5,345 bases of DNA from Lachnospiraceae bacterium (lineage in GTDB: Bacteria; Bacillota; Clostridia; Lachnospirales; Lachnospiraceae), in assembly GCA_016282215.1 (NCBI GenBank), contig JAEEKC010000402.1, positions 1-5,345 on the forward strand, written 5' to 3'. This document shows, piece by piece, positions 1-4,723 of this stretch. The notes under the pieces are model-generated. The model did not search any database. It saw only the letters and a program-made list of their open reading frames with translations, and had not been told where the DNA came from. A program made the translations under genes and the position numbers. Position 1 is the stretch's first letter. Each line of letters begins with the position of its first letter.

Positions 1-272
1 CCGATGCAGGCAAGAAGTACTTCTCCGTTGCATCAGGCGGTGGTACCGGACGTACCCTTCATCCGGATAACATGGCAGCAGGTCCTGCTTCCTACGGTAT
101 GACAGATACCATGGGCCGTATGCATTCCGATGCACAGTTCGCAGGTTCTTCTTCCGTTCCGGCTCACGTTGAAATGATGGGTCTGATCGGTGCAGGCAAC
201 AACCCGATGGTTGGTATGACTGTTTCCGTAGCTGTTTCCATCGAGGAAGCTGCAAAGGCTGGTAAGTTCTAA
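1..272 (+). CDS. GGGtGRT family protein, 3' end only (function unknown)
   Basis: The reading frame enters from outside the window, with the first whole codon at base 3, and ends at a TAA at 270-272. It supplies the last 89 residues. The motif GGGTGRT is encoded at 36-56, and this is the signature after which the GGGtGRT family is named. After it comes a Gly/Ala/Met-rich tail with the segments MGRMHSDAQFAGSSSVPAHV and GLIGAGNNPMVGMTVSVAVS, ending EEAAKAGKF. No transmembrane segment or signal is visible in this part. The family occurs mainly in anaerobic Firmicutes and, to my knowledge, has no established biochemical role. Codon choice is restricted (Arg is CGT and Phe is TTC in this fragment), which suggests high expression; that is inference. 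It is the last gene of its transcription unit, because a terminator hairpin starts about 40 bp after the stop. The start codon, full length and any operon partner lie upstream of the window. Confidence 0.88.
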   Translation, partial: DAGKKYFSVASGGGTGRTLHPDNMAAGPASYGMTDTMGRMHSDAQFAGSSSVPAHVEMMGLIGAGNNPMVGMTVSVAVSIEEAAKAGKF

Positions 273-310
273 GAGACTTCCGAAAACGGAAAAAGAGAAT
301 AAAAAAAGAG

Positions 311-336
311 AAGCCCCGGCGTTTTCGCCGGGGCTT
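311..336. terminator. Bidirectional intrinsic terminator between convergent genes
   Basis: AAGCCCCGGC (311-320) pairs perfectly with GCCGGGGCTT (327-336) around the short loop GTTTTC, whose end bases G321 and C326 can pair as well. On the + strand the stem is followed by a modest T-rich run (TGTTGT). On the - strand it is followed by CTCTTTTTTT, the complement of the A-run at 301-307, which is a much better U-tract. It therefore most likely ends the methyltransferase transcript (stop at 394) efficiently, and it also serves the GGGtGRT gene (stop at 272). Confidence 0.9.
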
Positions 337-393
337 TGTTGTCTACAAAATCCTGTCGGTAAGACGAATGATGATGAAATAAAGGCATCAGGA

Positions 394-2358
394 TCAGTAA
401 TCCAGTTGCTTACGCAGTCCTTTCGGATAATGGTTTTTGATGATCCCTCCTGAGCTTTTGCCCCAGCCGATGCCGATACCGGCGATGCATACCAGGGTCC
501 AGCCTTTTTGATCTGTGGCAGGCAGGGTATTGCCGGTAAAGTAGTCCTGCAGGCAGCGGGCCTGCGAGTGATAGTCTGTTTCGTCACCGGAATGGTAATC
601 GGTTGCATCCGGGTAACGATGATCTGTTTCATCTTTGCAAATGGCAGGATCGGAACCCGGAACGATATCTGCTGTAAAAGCGCAGTAGTTTACATAACTC
701 AAAACGTCTGCTGCAGTCATCGTTCTTGCCAGGGCAAGGGAAGGATCAAAACGGTCGTTTTTCAGTGTGCCAAGATGCAGGCCGGGACGCTGCAACTTGA
801 TGCCGTCCGGCGCAGGACATCCTTCCGGCAAAAGATAGATCTGCTGGCCCAGTGCGTAAAAGCGGGAGATATCGCCGCGGCGTATCAGTGCTGCAAAGGC
901 GGTATCACAAGATGGCCGCAGTGTCTCTTCGAAAAAAGAATAGAGCGGTTTGTAAAAAGCAGCAGTTGAAGGCTGCTTTTTTTCGGACCGCTTACTTTTC
1001 GTATTCTTTTTTATTTGAAATTCTCTTCTTTCATACAGACCGGGATCGGGACGAAGAGAGAAGTTGGTTTCCGTTATGTGTTCATCAGTATCAGATGTAT
1101 CCGTCTTTTTTTCAATGTCTGCTGTCGCAGGGCCGGATTTTTCCAATACAGCCGCAAAATGCCCCTCTCCGGGAGCCAGGTGAGGATAGATGCGCCAGCA
1201 CCCCGGATCGGTCGGCGTAACGCCGCAGGAAGTCAAAATATCAGAAAACGTGGCAGAGTGATCTGTTGCGGATACGGTCGGTTTTGTCGGCACGGTCAGT
1301 TCTGCAGGCATGTGGTATTCAGGATGTCTTTGCAAAAACTCCCGGATCACGTTTTCGTTTTCTTCTTCCGAAAAAGTGCAAGTGGAATAGACCATCCTTC
1401 CGCCGGGGCGCAGCATGACATGGGCGCTTTCTAAGATCATCAGCTGCCGCTTGCTGCACATGGTCACGTTTTCAGGGCTCCACTCAAGCGCCGCTTCCGG
1501 GTGCTTTCGGAACATGCCCTCGCCGGAACAGGGAGCGTCTACCAGAATGCGGTCAAAGAAGAATGGAAAGCGGGGAGCGAGACGGGTAGGATCTTCGTTT
1601 GTTACAAGGACGTTTGGGATACCCATCCGCTCGATATTTTCCGATAAGATGGCGGCGCGTCCGGGATGGATCTCGTTGCTGACCAGAAGTCCTTTCCCTT
1701 TCATGGCCATGCCGATCTGAACGGATTTGCCGCCCGGTGCTGCGCACAGGTCCAAAACTCTTTCTCCCGGCTGCGGCGCAAGGAGCCGTCCCGGCAGCAT
1801 GGCGCTGGCTTCCTGCATGTAGTACAGACCGGCTTCGTGCAGGATGCTTTTTCCGGGTTTTGATGCCGGATCATAGTAAAGGCCGTCCGGATCCCAGGGA
1901 ACTGAGGGGATGTATGAGCCGGCGGAATTCGGGTTATCTGAATCGGAATGACTGTGGCCGGAATCTTTGTTGTGGGAGGTGTCAGAGTCGGAAGGGCCGG
2001 CATGGAAACCGGGATCAGAACGGTCTGCTGTGGGATTCACCACGTCGGAAAACAAGCCGGCCTTGCGGCAGAGAGCAATCCCGGCCTCTTTGCTTACCCG
2101 CAGGGTATTGAGCCTGAGGGTTCCGGCAACAGGACTTTTGTAACTGTCGAGAAAAGCCGGAAAGGCATCCCCGAGCTGTGCTTTCATACGATCTGTAAAT
2201 GCCTCCGGGAGGATCGCGAAAGGGTCCGAACCTGCTACACCGGTCATTTCGTTCGGATCCGGAAATTCGGCTGCTTTGATATCAGTCATTTTGCCGGATG
2301 GTTTTAGTGCATTTCTGTTTATGGAATTGTGTGTTTTCTTCTTATTCTTCCCGGCCAT
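394..2358 (-). CDS. RsmB/RsmF-type (NOL1/NOP2/Sun) RNA m5C methyltransferase with low-complexity insertions
   Basis: This is a 654-residue SAM-dependent RNA cytosine-5 methyltransferase, probably acting on 16S rRNA. The N-terminal substrate-binding part (about residues 46-195) has PEAFTDRMKAQLGDAFPAFL, LRLNTLRVSK and HEAGLYYMQEASAML, typical of RsmF-like enzymes. The Rossmann core shows SAM motif I DLCAAPGG (203-210), motif IV DAPCSGEG (274-281, Cys277) and motif VI STCTF (325-329, Cys327). By family knowledge Cys327 is the nucleophile and Cys277 assists product release. The RsmF C-terminal region follows: RPGLHLGTLKNDRFDPS (524-540) and a PUA-like end GWTLVCIAG...KNHYPKGLRK. Bacterial relatives are usually about 430-480 residues. 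The excess lies in a Lys-rich N-terminal extension (about 1-45), an Asp/Ser/His-rich insert (about 111-147), a polar linker (about 410-465) and a repeat insert (about 562-600). The ATG at 2358 is preceded by GAAGGAAA on the coding strand, with a longish gap of about 12-14 nt. The alternative ATG at codon 24 has no visible ribosome site. RsmF is likely, but the exact rRNA position cannot be read from sequence. Confidence 0.93.
   Translation of the reverse strand: MAGKNKKKTHNSINRNALKPSGKMTDIKAAEFPDPNEMTGVAGSDPFAILPEAFTDRMKAQLGDAFPAFLDSYKSPVAGTLRLNTLRVSKEAGIALCRKAGLFSDVVNPTADRSDPGFHAGPSDSDTSHNKDSGHSHSDSDNPNSAGSYIPSVPWDPDGLYYDPASKPGKSILHEAGLYYMQEASAMLPGRLLAPQPGERVLDLCAAPGGKSVQIGMAMKGKGLLVSNEIHPGRAAILSENIERMGIPNVLVTNEDPTRLAPRFPFFFDRILVDAPCSGEGMFRKHPEAALEWSPENVTMCSKRQLMILESAHVMLRPGGRMVYSTCTFSEEENENVIREFLQRHPEYHMPAELTVPTKPTVSATDHSATFSDILTSCGVTPTDPGCWRIYPHLAPGEGHFAAVLEKSGPATADIEKKTDTSDTDEHITETNFSLRPDPGLYERREFQIKKNTKSKRSEKKQPSTAAFYKPLYSFFEETLRPSCDTAFAALIRRGDISRFYALGQQIYLLPEGCPAPDGIKLQRPGLHLGTLKNDRFDPSLALARTMTAADVLSYVNYCAFTADIVPGSDPAICKDETDHRYPDATDYHSGDETDYHSQARCLQDYFTGNTLPATDQKGWTLVCIAGIGIGWGKSSGGIIKNHYPKGLRKQLDY
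562..633 (-). repeat. Three degenerate 24-bp tandem repeats inside the methyltransferase gene
   Basis: Three consecutive 24-bp units (562-585, 586-609, 610-633) encode three 8-residue units at residues 576-599. Each unit follows D-[EA]-T-D-[YH]-x-x-x, for example DETDYHSQ. The units are in frame and diverged at the nucleotide level, so this is an older expansion. They lie in the C-terminal region just before RCLQDYFTGNTLPA, where relatives have only a short loop. Confidence 0.75.
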
Positions 2359-2370
2359 GATCTTACAAGA

Positions 2371-2478
2371 TTTCCTTCATTTTTCTATGTGTTTTGATAC
2401 CATATCTGTTATGTCTACCAATACTATACCCAACATTTTGGGGTAAAACAAGGAAAAACAGGGCGAAAATGAAGGAAA
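2371..2478. repeat. 13-bp inverted repeat bracketing the methyltransferase promoter
   Basis: TTTCCTTCATTTT at 2371-2383 is the exact reverse complement of AAAATGAAGGAAA at 2466-2478. The arms are 82 bp apart and their centre falls in the -10 region of the - strand promoter. The left arm contains the purine-rich ribosome site of the methyltransferase gene. The proposed transcript would contain only the left arm, so any role would be at the DNA level. The match is seen directly; function is unproven, and purine-rich sequence raises the chance of coincidence. Confidence 0.5.
2423..2451 (-). promoter_or_regulatory. Sigma-A-type promoter for the methyltransferase gene
   Basis: Read on the - strand, TTGTTT (2446-2451) is followed after exactly 17 bp by TATAGT (2423-2428). 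Transcription would begin near 2416, giving a leader of about 58 nt before the ATG at 2358. The spacer contains a short dyad with ACCC/GGGT ends. Both hexamers are close to consensus and correctly spaced; no other candidate in the divergent region is as good for this strand. Confidence 0.65.
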
Positions 2479-2534
2479 ATGCCCATTTTTTCAATGAATA
2501 CGGGTGTTTTTCACACTTTTTTTGCCCGAAACCC

Positions 2535-2563
2535 TTGAAATATCGGCGTTTCTGGTGTATTCT
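2535..2563 (+). promoter_or_regulatory. Sigma-A-type promoter for the HU gene
   Basis: TTGAAA (2535-2540), a 17-bp spacer and TATTCT (2558-2563) form a good housekeeping promoter. Transcription would start near 2570, giving an untranslated leader of about 80 nt. The upstream stretch is rich in A and T runs and could act as an UP element. A second, weaker pair, TTGCCC (2595-2600) and TAATAT (2617-2622), with 16 bp between, lies closer to the gene and could add transcription. Confidence 0.7.
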
Positions 2564-2577
2564 ATTGCAGTAAGCAA

Positions 2578-2615
2578 TTCGGATCCGAAACTGATTGCCC
2601 GCACCGAATCGGTGC
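2578..2615 (+). promoter_or_regulatory. Two palindromes in the HU leader, possible operator or alternative hairpins
   Basis: TTCGGATCCGAA (2578-2589) is a perfect 12-bp palindrome just downstream of the predicted HU start site. GCACCG-AAT-CGGTGC (2601-2615) is a perfect 6-bp inverted repeat 11 bp further on. ATTCGG (2577-2582) can instead pair with CCGAAT (2604-2609), which would exclude both local structures. The position fits either a repressor site or an RNA element before the ribosome site (AAGGGAGA, 2638-2645). The symmetry is seen; the role is inferred. Confidence 0.45.
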
Positions 2616-2651
2616 TTAATATAAAGGCAAATAAAAGAAGGGAGAATTATT

Positions 2652-2960
2652 ATGAACAAAACAGAACTTGTAGCAGCGGTAGCCGAGAAGGCTGAGATCA
2701 CCAAGAAGGACGCTGCAGCAGCTGTTGAAGCTGTATTTGAGGTAATTGGTGATGAGATGCAGAAGAAAGAGAAAGTACAGCTGATCGGCTTTGGTACTTT
2801 CCAGACTTCCGAGCGTAAGGCTCGCACAGGCCGCAATCCTCAGACCGGCGCTGACATCAAGATCGCAGCAGCTACACTTCCTGCTTTCAAGGCTGGTAAG
2901 GCTCTGAAGGAGAAAGTAAACAGCAAGCCCGCTAAGAAGGCAGCTAAGAAGAAAAAATAA
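2652..2960 (+). CDS. HU-family nucleoid DNA-binding protein with Lys/Ala tail
   Basis: A 102-residue histone-like protein that acts as a dimer, bending and compacting DNA. It starts MNKTELVAAVAEKAEITKKD, the usual first helix pair. It has the core GFGTFQTSERKARTGRNPQTG (about 46-66), whose Pro63 at the tip of the beta arm is the residue that intercalates into DNA in HU/IHF proteins. It closes with PAFKAGKALKEKVN (77-90). Family members are normally about 90 residues; here twelve more form a basic tail, SKPAKKAAKKKK. It is more likely HU than IHF because a Firmicute usually carries one such homodimeric protein. The ATG has a strong ribosome site (AAGGGAGA) about 6 nt upstream. It has its own promoter and its own terminator, so it is monocistronic. 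Codon use is restricted, as expected for an abundant protein. Confidence 0.96.
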   Translation: MNKTELVAAVAEKAEITKKDAAAAVEAVFEVIGDEMQKKEKVQLIGFGTFQTSERKARTGRNPQTGADIKIAAATLPAFKAGKALKEKVNSKPAKKAAKKKK

Positions 2961-2988
2961 GTTGGTTTTGTGAAATGCAAACGATACT

Positions 2989-3014
2989 CCGCCGGGGGCA
3001 ACCCCGGCGGTTTT
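2989..3014 (+). terminator. Intrinsic terminator after HU
   Basis: CCGCCGGGG (2989-2997) and CCCCGGCGG (3002-3010) form a perfect 9-bp GC stem closed by a GCAA tetraloop of the stable GNRA class. TTTT (3011-3014) follows. It begins 28 bp after the HU stop. The U-tract is short, so some readthrough into the lipoprotein gene is possible. Confidence 0.88.
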
Positions 3015-3090
3015 CGTAATGAGATGTCGATTAAGATTGATATGAAATTCAGAATCGAAAAACCAATGAAAAATTGACAGAGGAAGAGTC

Positions 3091-3097
3091 GGGGAAG
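3091..3097 (+). promoter_or_regulatory. Ribosome binding site that supports a TTG start
   Basis: GGGGAAG lies 5 nt before TTG at 3103, with another purine-rich run, AGGAAGAG, at 3081-3088. In-frame ATG codons at 3163 and 3190 have no comparable site, which favours the TTG. However, TTGACA at 3074-3079 with GATTCA at 3097-3102 (17-bp spacing) resembles a promoter. If used, it would start transcription near 3109 and force one of the ATG starts. Confidence 0.5.
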
Positions 3098-3102
3098 ATT
3101 CA

Positions 3103-4227
3103 TTGAAGAAGCAACAAGCTCAAAAAAATTTAATTCAAAAAGACTTCATTCAGATAAATACTATGCAGAAAAACAGCAGGCATAGAAAAATGGCAGTTTG
3201 CGCGATGACAGCAGCGGTTTTCCTTGGCCTGACCGCCTGCGGCAGGGAGAATACCCAGGTGGCTGCCGGTATGAACCAGGTAGCGGCCCTTGACTACAAT
3301 AACGCGATCACGACGTTTGAGAGCGCCATTGAGCAGGGCGAGGATAAGGAGCTGGCATACCGCGGCGAGGGCATGGCCTATATGGGGCTGATGGATTATG
3401 AGAATGCCGTTGCAGCTTTTGAAAACGCACTGGGAAATGCAGGAATGTTTCCATCTGATGTGGAAACCGACATTAACTATTATCTGGCAACAGCGCAGTA
3501 CAAGGCCGGGATGAAGGAAGAGGCAGTCAGTACTTTAGATGCCATTGCCGATCTGAAGCAGAAACGCCCGGATGTTTATTTTCTGCGGGGCAGCATCAAG
3601 ATGGAGATGGATGACGTCAGCCATGCGACGGAGGATCTGAATCTGGCGTTGTACTATGCGAATCATGATACGGACATGACCATCCGGATCTATCAGGTTA
3701 TGGAACGCTGCGGTCATAAAGACGAAGGCAGGGCTTACCTGACCAGCGCTATCGAAGACCGCCTTTCCGAAATGTCGGATTATGAAAAAGGAATTATTTA
3801 CTTTTATCTGGAAGATTATGAAAATGCAAGGGACAATCTGGAAGCCTTCCGCGGCAGCGGCAAAGGCGATGCGGATGCCCTTTTGATGCTGGGCAGGACC
3901 TATGAGCAGCTTGGAGATTCCAATTATGCAGCGGGACTGTACCAGAAATATTTAGCGGAGAACGATCCGGAGGCAAGGATCTGGAATCAGCTGGGGCTGT
4001 GCAAATGCAGAACCGGCGAGTATGCGGATGCACTGACGGCTTTTAACAGCGGCCTGGCCATGGAAGGCAATGCGTCGGTGCTGCAGGAACTGAAATTCAA
4101 CCAGATCGTGGCTTATGAATACCTGGGCGATTTTGCGAAAGCAGCGCAGCTTTGCAGGGACTATATGACGCAGTATCCCGACCACGAAGCGGCCCGCAGG
4201 GAGTATACATTCCTGCAGACCAGATAA
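3103..4227 (+). CDS. TPR-repeat lipoprotein
   Basis: A 374-residue protein if the TTG at 3103 is used. The N-terminus has a basic stretch (MQKNSRHRK, 21-29), a hydrophobic core (MAVCAMTAAVFLGL) and the lipobox LTAC with Cys46. It should therefore be exported, lipidated on Cys46 and anchored on the outer face of the membrane. The rest is helical and made of tetratricopeptide-like units at roughly residues 52-83, 85-118, 122-155, 156-189, 227-257, 258-290, 291-324 and 331-364. Typical signatures are ALDYNNAITTFESAIEQ, YMGLMDYENAVAAFENAL, TGEYADALTAFNSGLAM and LGDFAKAAQLCRDYM. TPR superhelices usually bind peptides or other proteins; no enzymatic motif is visible and the partner is unknown. Residues 1-20 form an unusually long, Gln/Lys/Asn-rich lead-in, so the true start may be ATG at 3163, which would give an ideal signal peptide but lacks a ribosome site. 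It is flanked by terminators on both sides and so is probably monocistronic. Confidence 0.88.
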   Translation: MKKQQAQKNLIQKDFIQINTMQKNSRHRKMAVCAMTAAVFLGLTACGRENTQVAAGMNQVAALDYNNAITTFESAIEQGEDKELAYRGEGMAYMGLMDYENAVAAFENALGNAGMFPSDVETDINYYLATAQYKAGMKEEAVSTLDAIADLKQKRPDVYFLRGSIKMEMDDVSHATEDLNLALYYANHDTDMTIRIYQVMERCGHKDEGRAYLTSAIEDRLSEMSDYEKGIIYFYLEDYENARDNLEAFRGSGKGDADALLMLGRTYEQLGDSNYAAGLYQKYLAENDPEARIWNQLGLCKCRTGEYADALTAFNSGLAMEGNASVLQELKFNQIVAYEYLGDFAKAAQLCRDYMTQYPDHEAARREYTFLQTR

Positions 4228-4298
4228 GAAAAAATGCGCGGGTAACAGGGCGTATTTATGTAGACTTTGAAGAAATATTGTTTGTAACATATTACGAA

Positions 4299-4336
4299 AT
4301 CCTGCCACAAAAAATGTGGCAGGATCTTTTTGTTTT
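4299..4336 (+). terminator. Strong intrinsic terminator after the TPR lipoprotein gene
   Basis: ATCCTGCCACA (4299-4309) and TGTGGCAGGAT (4315-4325) form a perfect 11-bp stem with an AAAAA loop. It is followed by a long U-tract, CTTTTTGTTTTTT. It lies about 70 bp past the stop codon and should isolate nrdD from upstream transcription. Confidence 0.93.
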
Positions 4337-4450
4337 TTATTGCGTACAAAATAGGTCGAAGAGAGGCAAAATCGGTGTGATAAAAAACGCCCGTTTCCTT
4401 GTAGAAGCCCTAAATCAGTGGGTTTTTGATTTCTGACAGATGTGTCGTGT

Positions 4451-4498
4451 ATACCACATATAGTGTTTACATAAAAAAACACCTCTTATATGTTGTGG
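4451..4498 (+). promoter_or_regulatory. Tandem NrdR-box-like sites upstream of nrdD
   Basis: Against the NrdR box pattern ACACWATATATWGTGT, the 16-mer ATACCACATATAGTGT (4451-4466) matches 13 positions. CTCTTATATGTTGTGG (4483-4498) matches 10, chiefly in its right half. Their starts are exactly 32 bp apart (16-bp gap), the three-helical-turn spacing known for paired NrdR boxes. NrdR is a zinc-finger/ATP-cone repressor of ribonucleotide reductase genes. Site similarity, spacing and the downstream nrdD gene support the call together; the second box alone would not. Confidence 0.72.
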
Positions 4499-4516
4499 TT
4501 TTTCGATTTTTGACGG

Positions 4517-4545
4517 TTGACTTTACAAACCCTAAATGTTACAAT
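4517..4545 (+). promoter_or_regulatory. Sigma-A-type promoter for nrdD
   Basis: TTGACT (4517-4522), a 17-bp spacer and TACAAT (4540-4545) are each one base from consensus. Transcription would start near 4552. The NrdR-like boxes end 18 bp before the -35, so on this promoter assignment the repressor would bind just upstream of, rather than over, the promoter. Confidence 0.75.
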
Positions 4546-4551
4546 AATTTT

Positions 4552-4723
4552 GGTCGCGCTTTTGGATATTTATGTAAACCGAAAAGCAGGCCGGAAACAT
4601 CCATAGAATACGCGGTTTGCGGCGGAAACAGGGTAAGGATACAGGTAACAGATCATGGAAGATCCGCAGCAGACAGGGCGGGCAAAAACGGTAATGAATT
4701 ATAATTAAGAAAGAGGGATTGCT
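4552..4723 (+). other. Long untranslated leader of nrdD
   Basis: About 172 nt separate the predicted transcription start from the ATG. GCTTTTGG (4558-4565) can pair with CCGAAAAGC (4579-4587) with one bulged G around a 13-nt loop. The rest is purine-rich, with no clear terminator or anti-terminator, and I recognise no conserved core of a known riboswitch class. In particular I do not see a cobalamin B12 box. The end holds the ribosome site AGAGGG about 6 nt before the ATG. Confidence 0.5.

Larger units (their letters stand above)
4228..4723. other. Intergenic region upstream of nrdD, no gene seen
   Basis: About 500 bp without a credible protein gene. It contains, in order, the lipoprotein terminator, about 115 bp with nothing I can name (4337-4450), two NrdR-like boxes, a sigma-A-type promoter and a leader of about 172 nt. 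The sequence is AT-rich up to about 4550 and more GC-rich in the leader. Within 4337-4450 there is only a weak dyad (AAATCA 4412-4417 with TGATTT 4427-4432). Open frames crossing the region lack ribosome sites and recognisable protein features. Confidence 0.7.

Noticed and set aside
33..632. Long - strand open frame across the GGGtGRT gene and the end of the methyltransferase gene
   Set aside because: It is antisense to a clear family match, runs through the terminator hairpin, and its translation has no recognisable domain.
508..2307. Series of + strand open frames opposite the methyltransferase gene
   Set aside because: All lie antisense to a gene with complete catalytic motifs, overlap one another and lack family features; they follow from the GC-rich codon pattern.
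2504..2695. + strand frame of 63 codons upstream of and overlapping HU
   Set aside because: It starts before the HU promoter, so the HU transcript would not contain its start, and it has no ribosome site.
2363..2836. - strand open frame of 157 codons opposite HU and its promoter region
   Set aside because: It covers both promoters and is antisense to HU; no domain is recognisable.
4152..4436. + strand frame of 94 codons overlapping the end of the lipoprotein gene
   Set aside because: It runs through the strong terminator hairpin and U-tract and resembles no protein family.
3952..4482. - strand frame of 176 codons opposite the lipoprotein 3' end
   Set aside because: It is antisense to TPR repeats and crosses the terminator; there is no coding signal of its own.
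4408..4537. Direct repeat CCCTAAAT at 4408-4415 and 4530-4537
   Set aside because: Eight bases in AT-rich intergenic DNA can recur by chance, and the flanks do not match.
4558..4700. Possible adenosylcobalamin riboswitch before nrdD
   Set aside because: Considered because such switches control some ribonucleotide reductase genes, but no B12-box-like core is visible.
4426..4704. + strand frame of 92 codons just before nrdD, considered as a small gene or leader peptide
   Set aside because: It begins at a TTG without a ribosome site and spans the NrdR-like boxes and the nrdD promoter; the composition looks non-coding.
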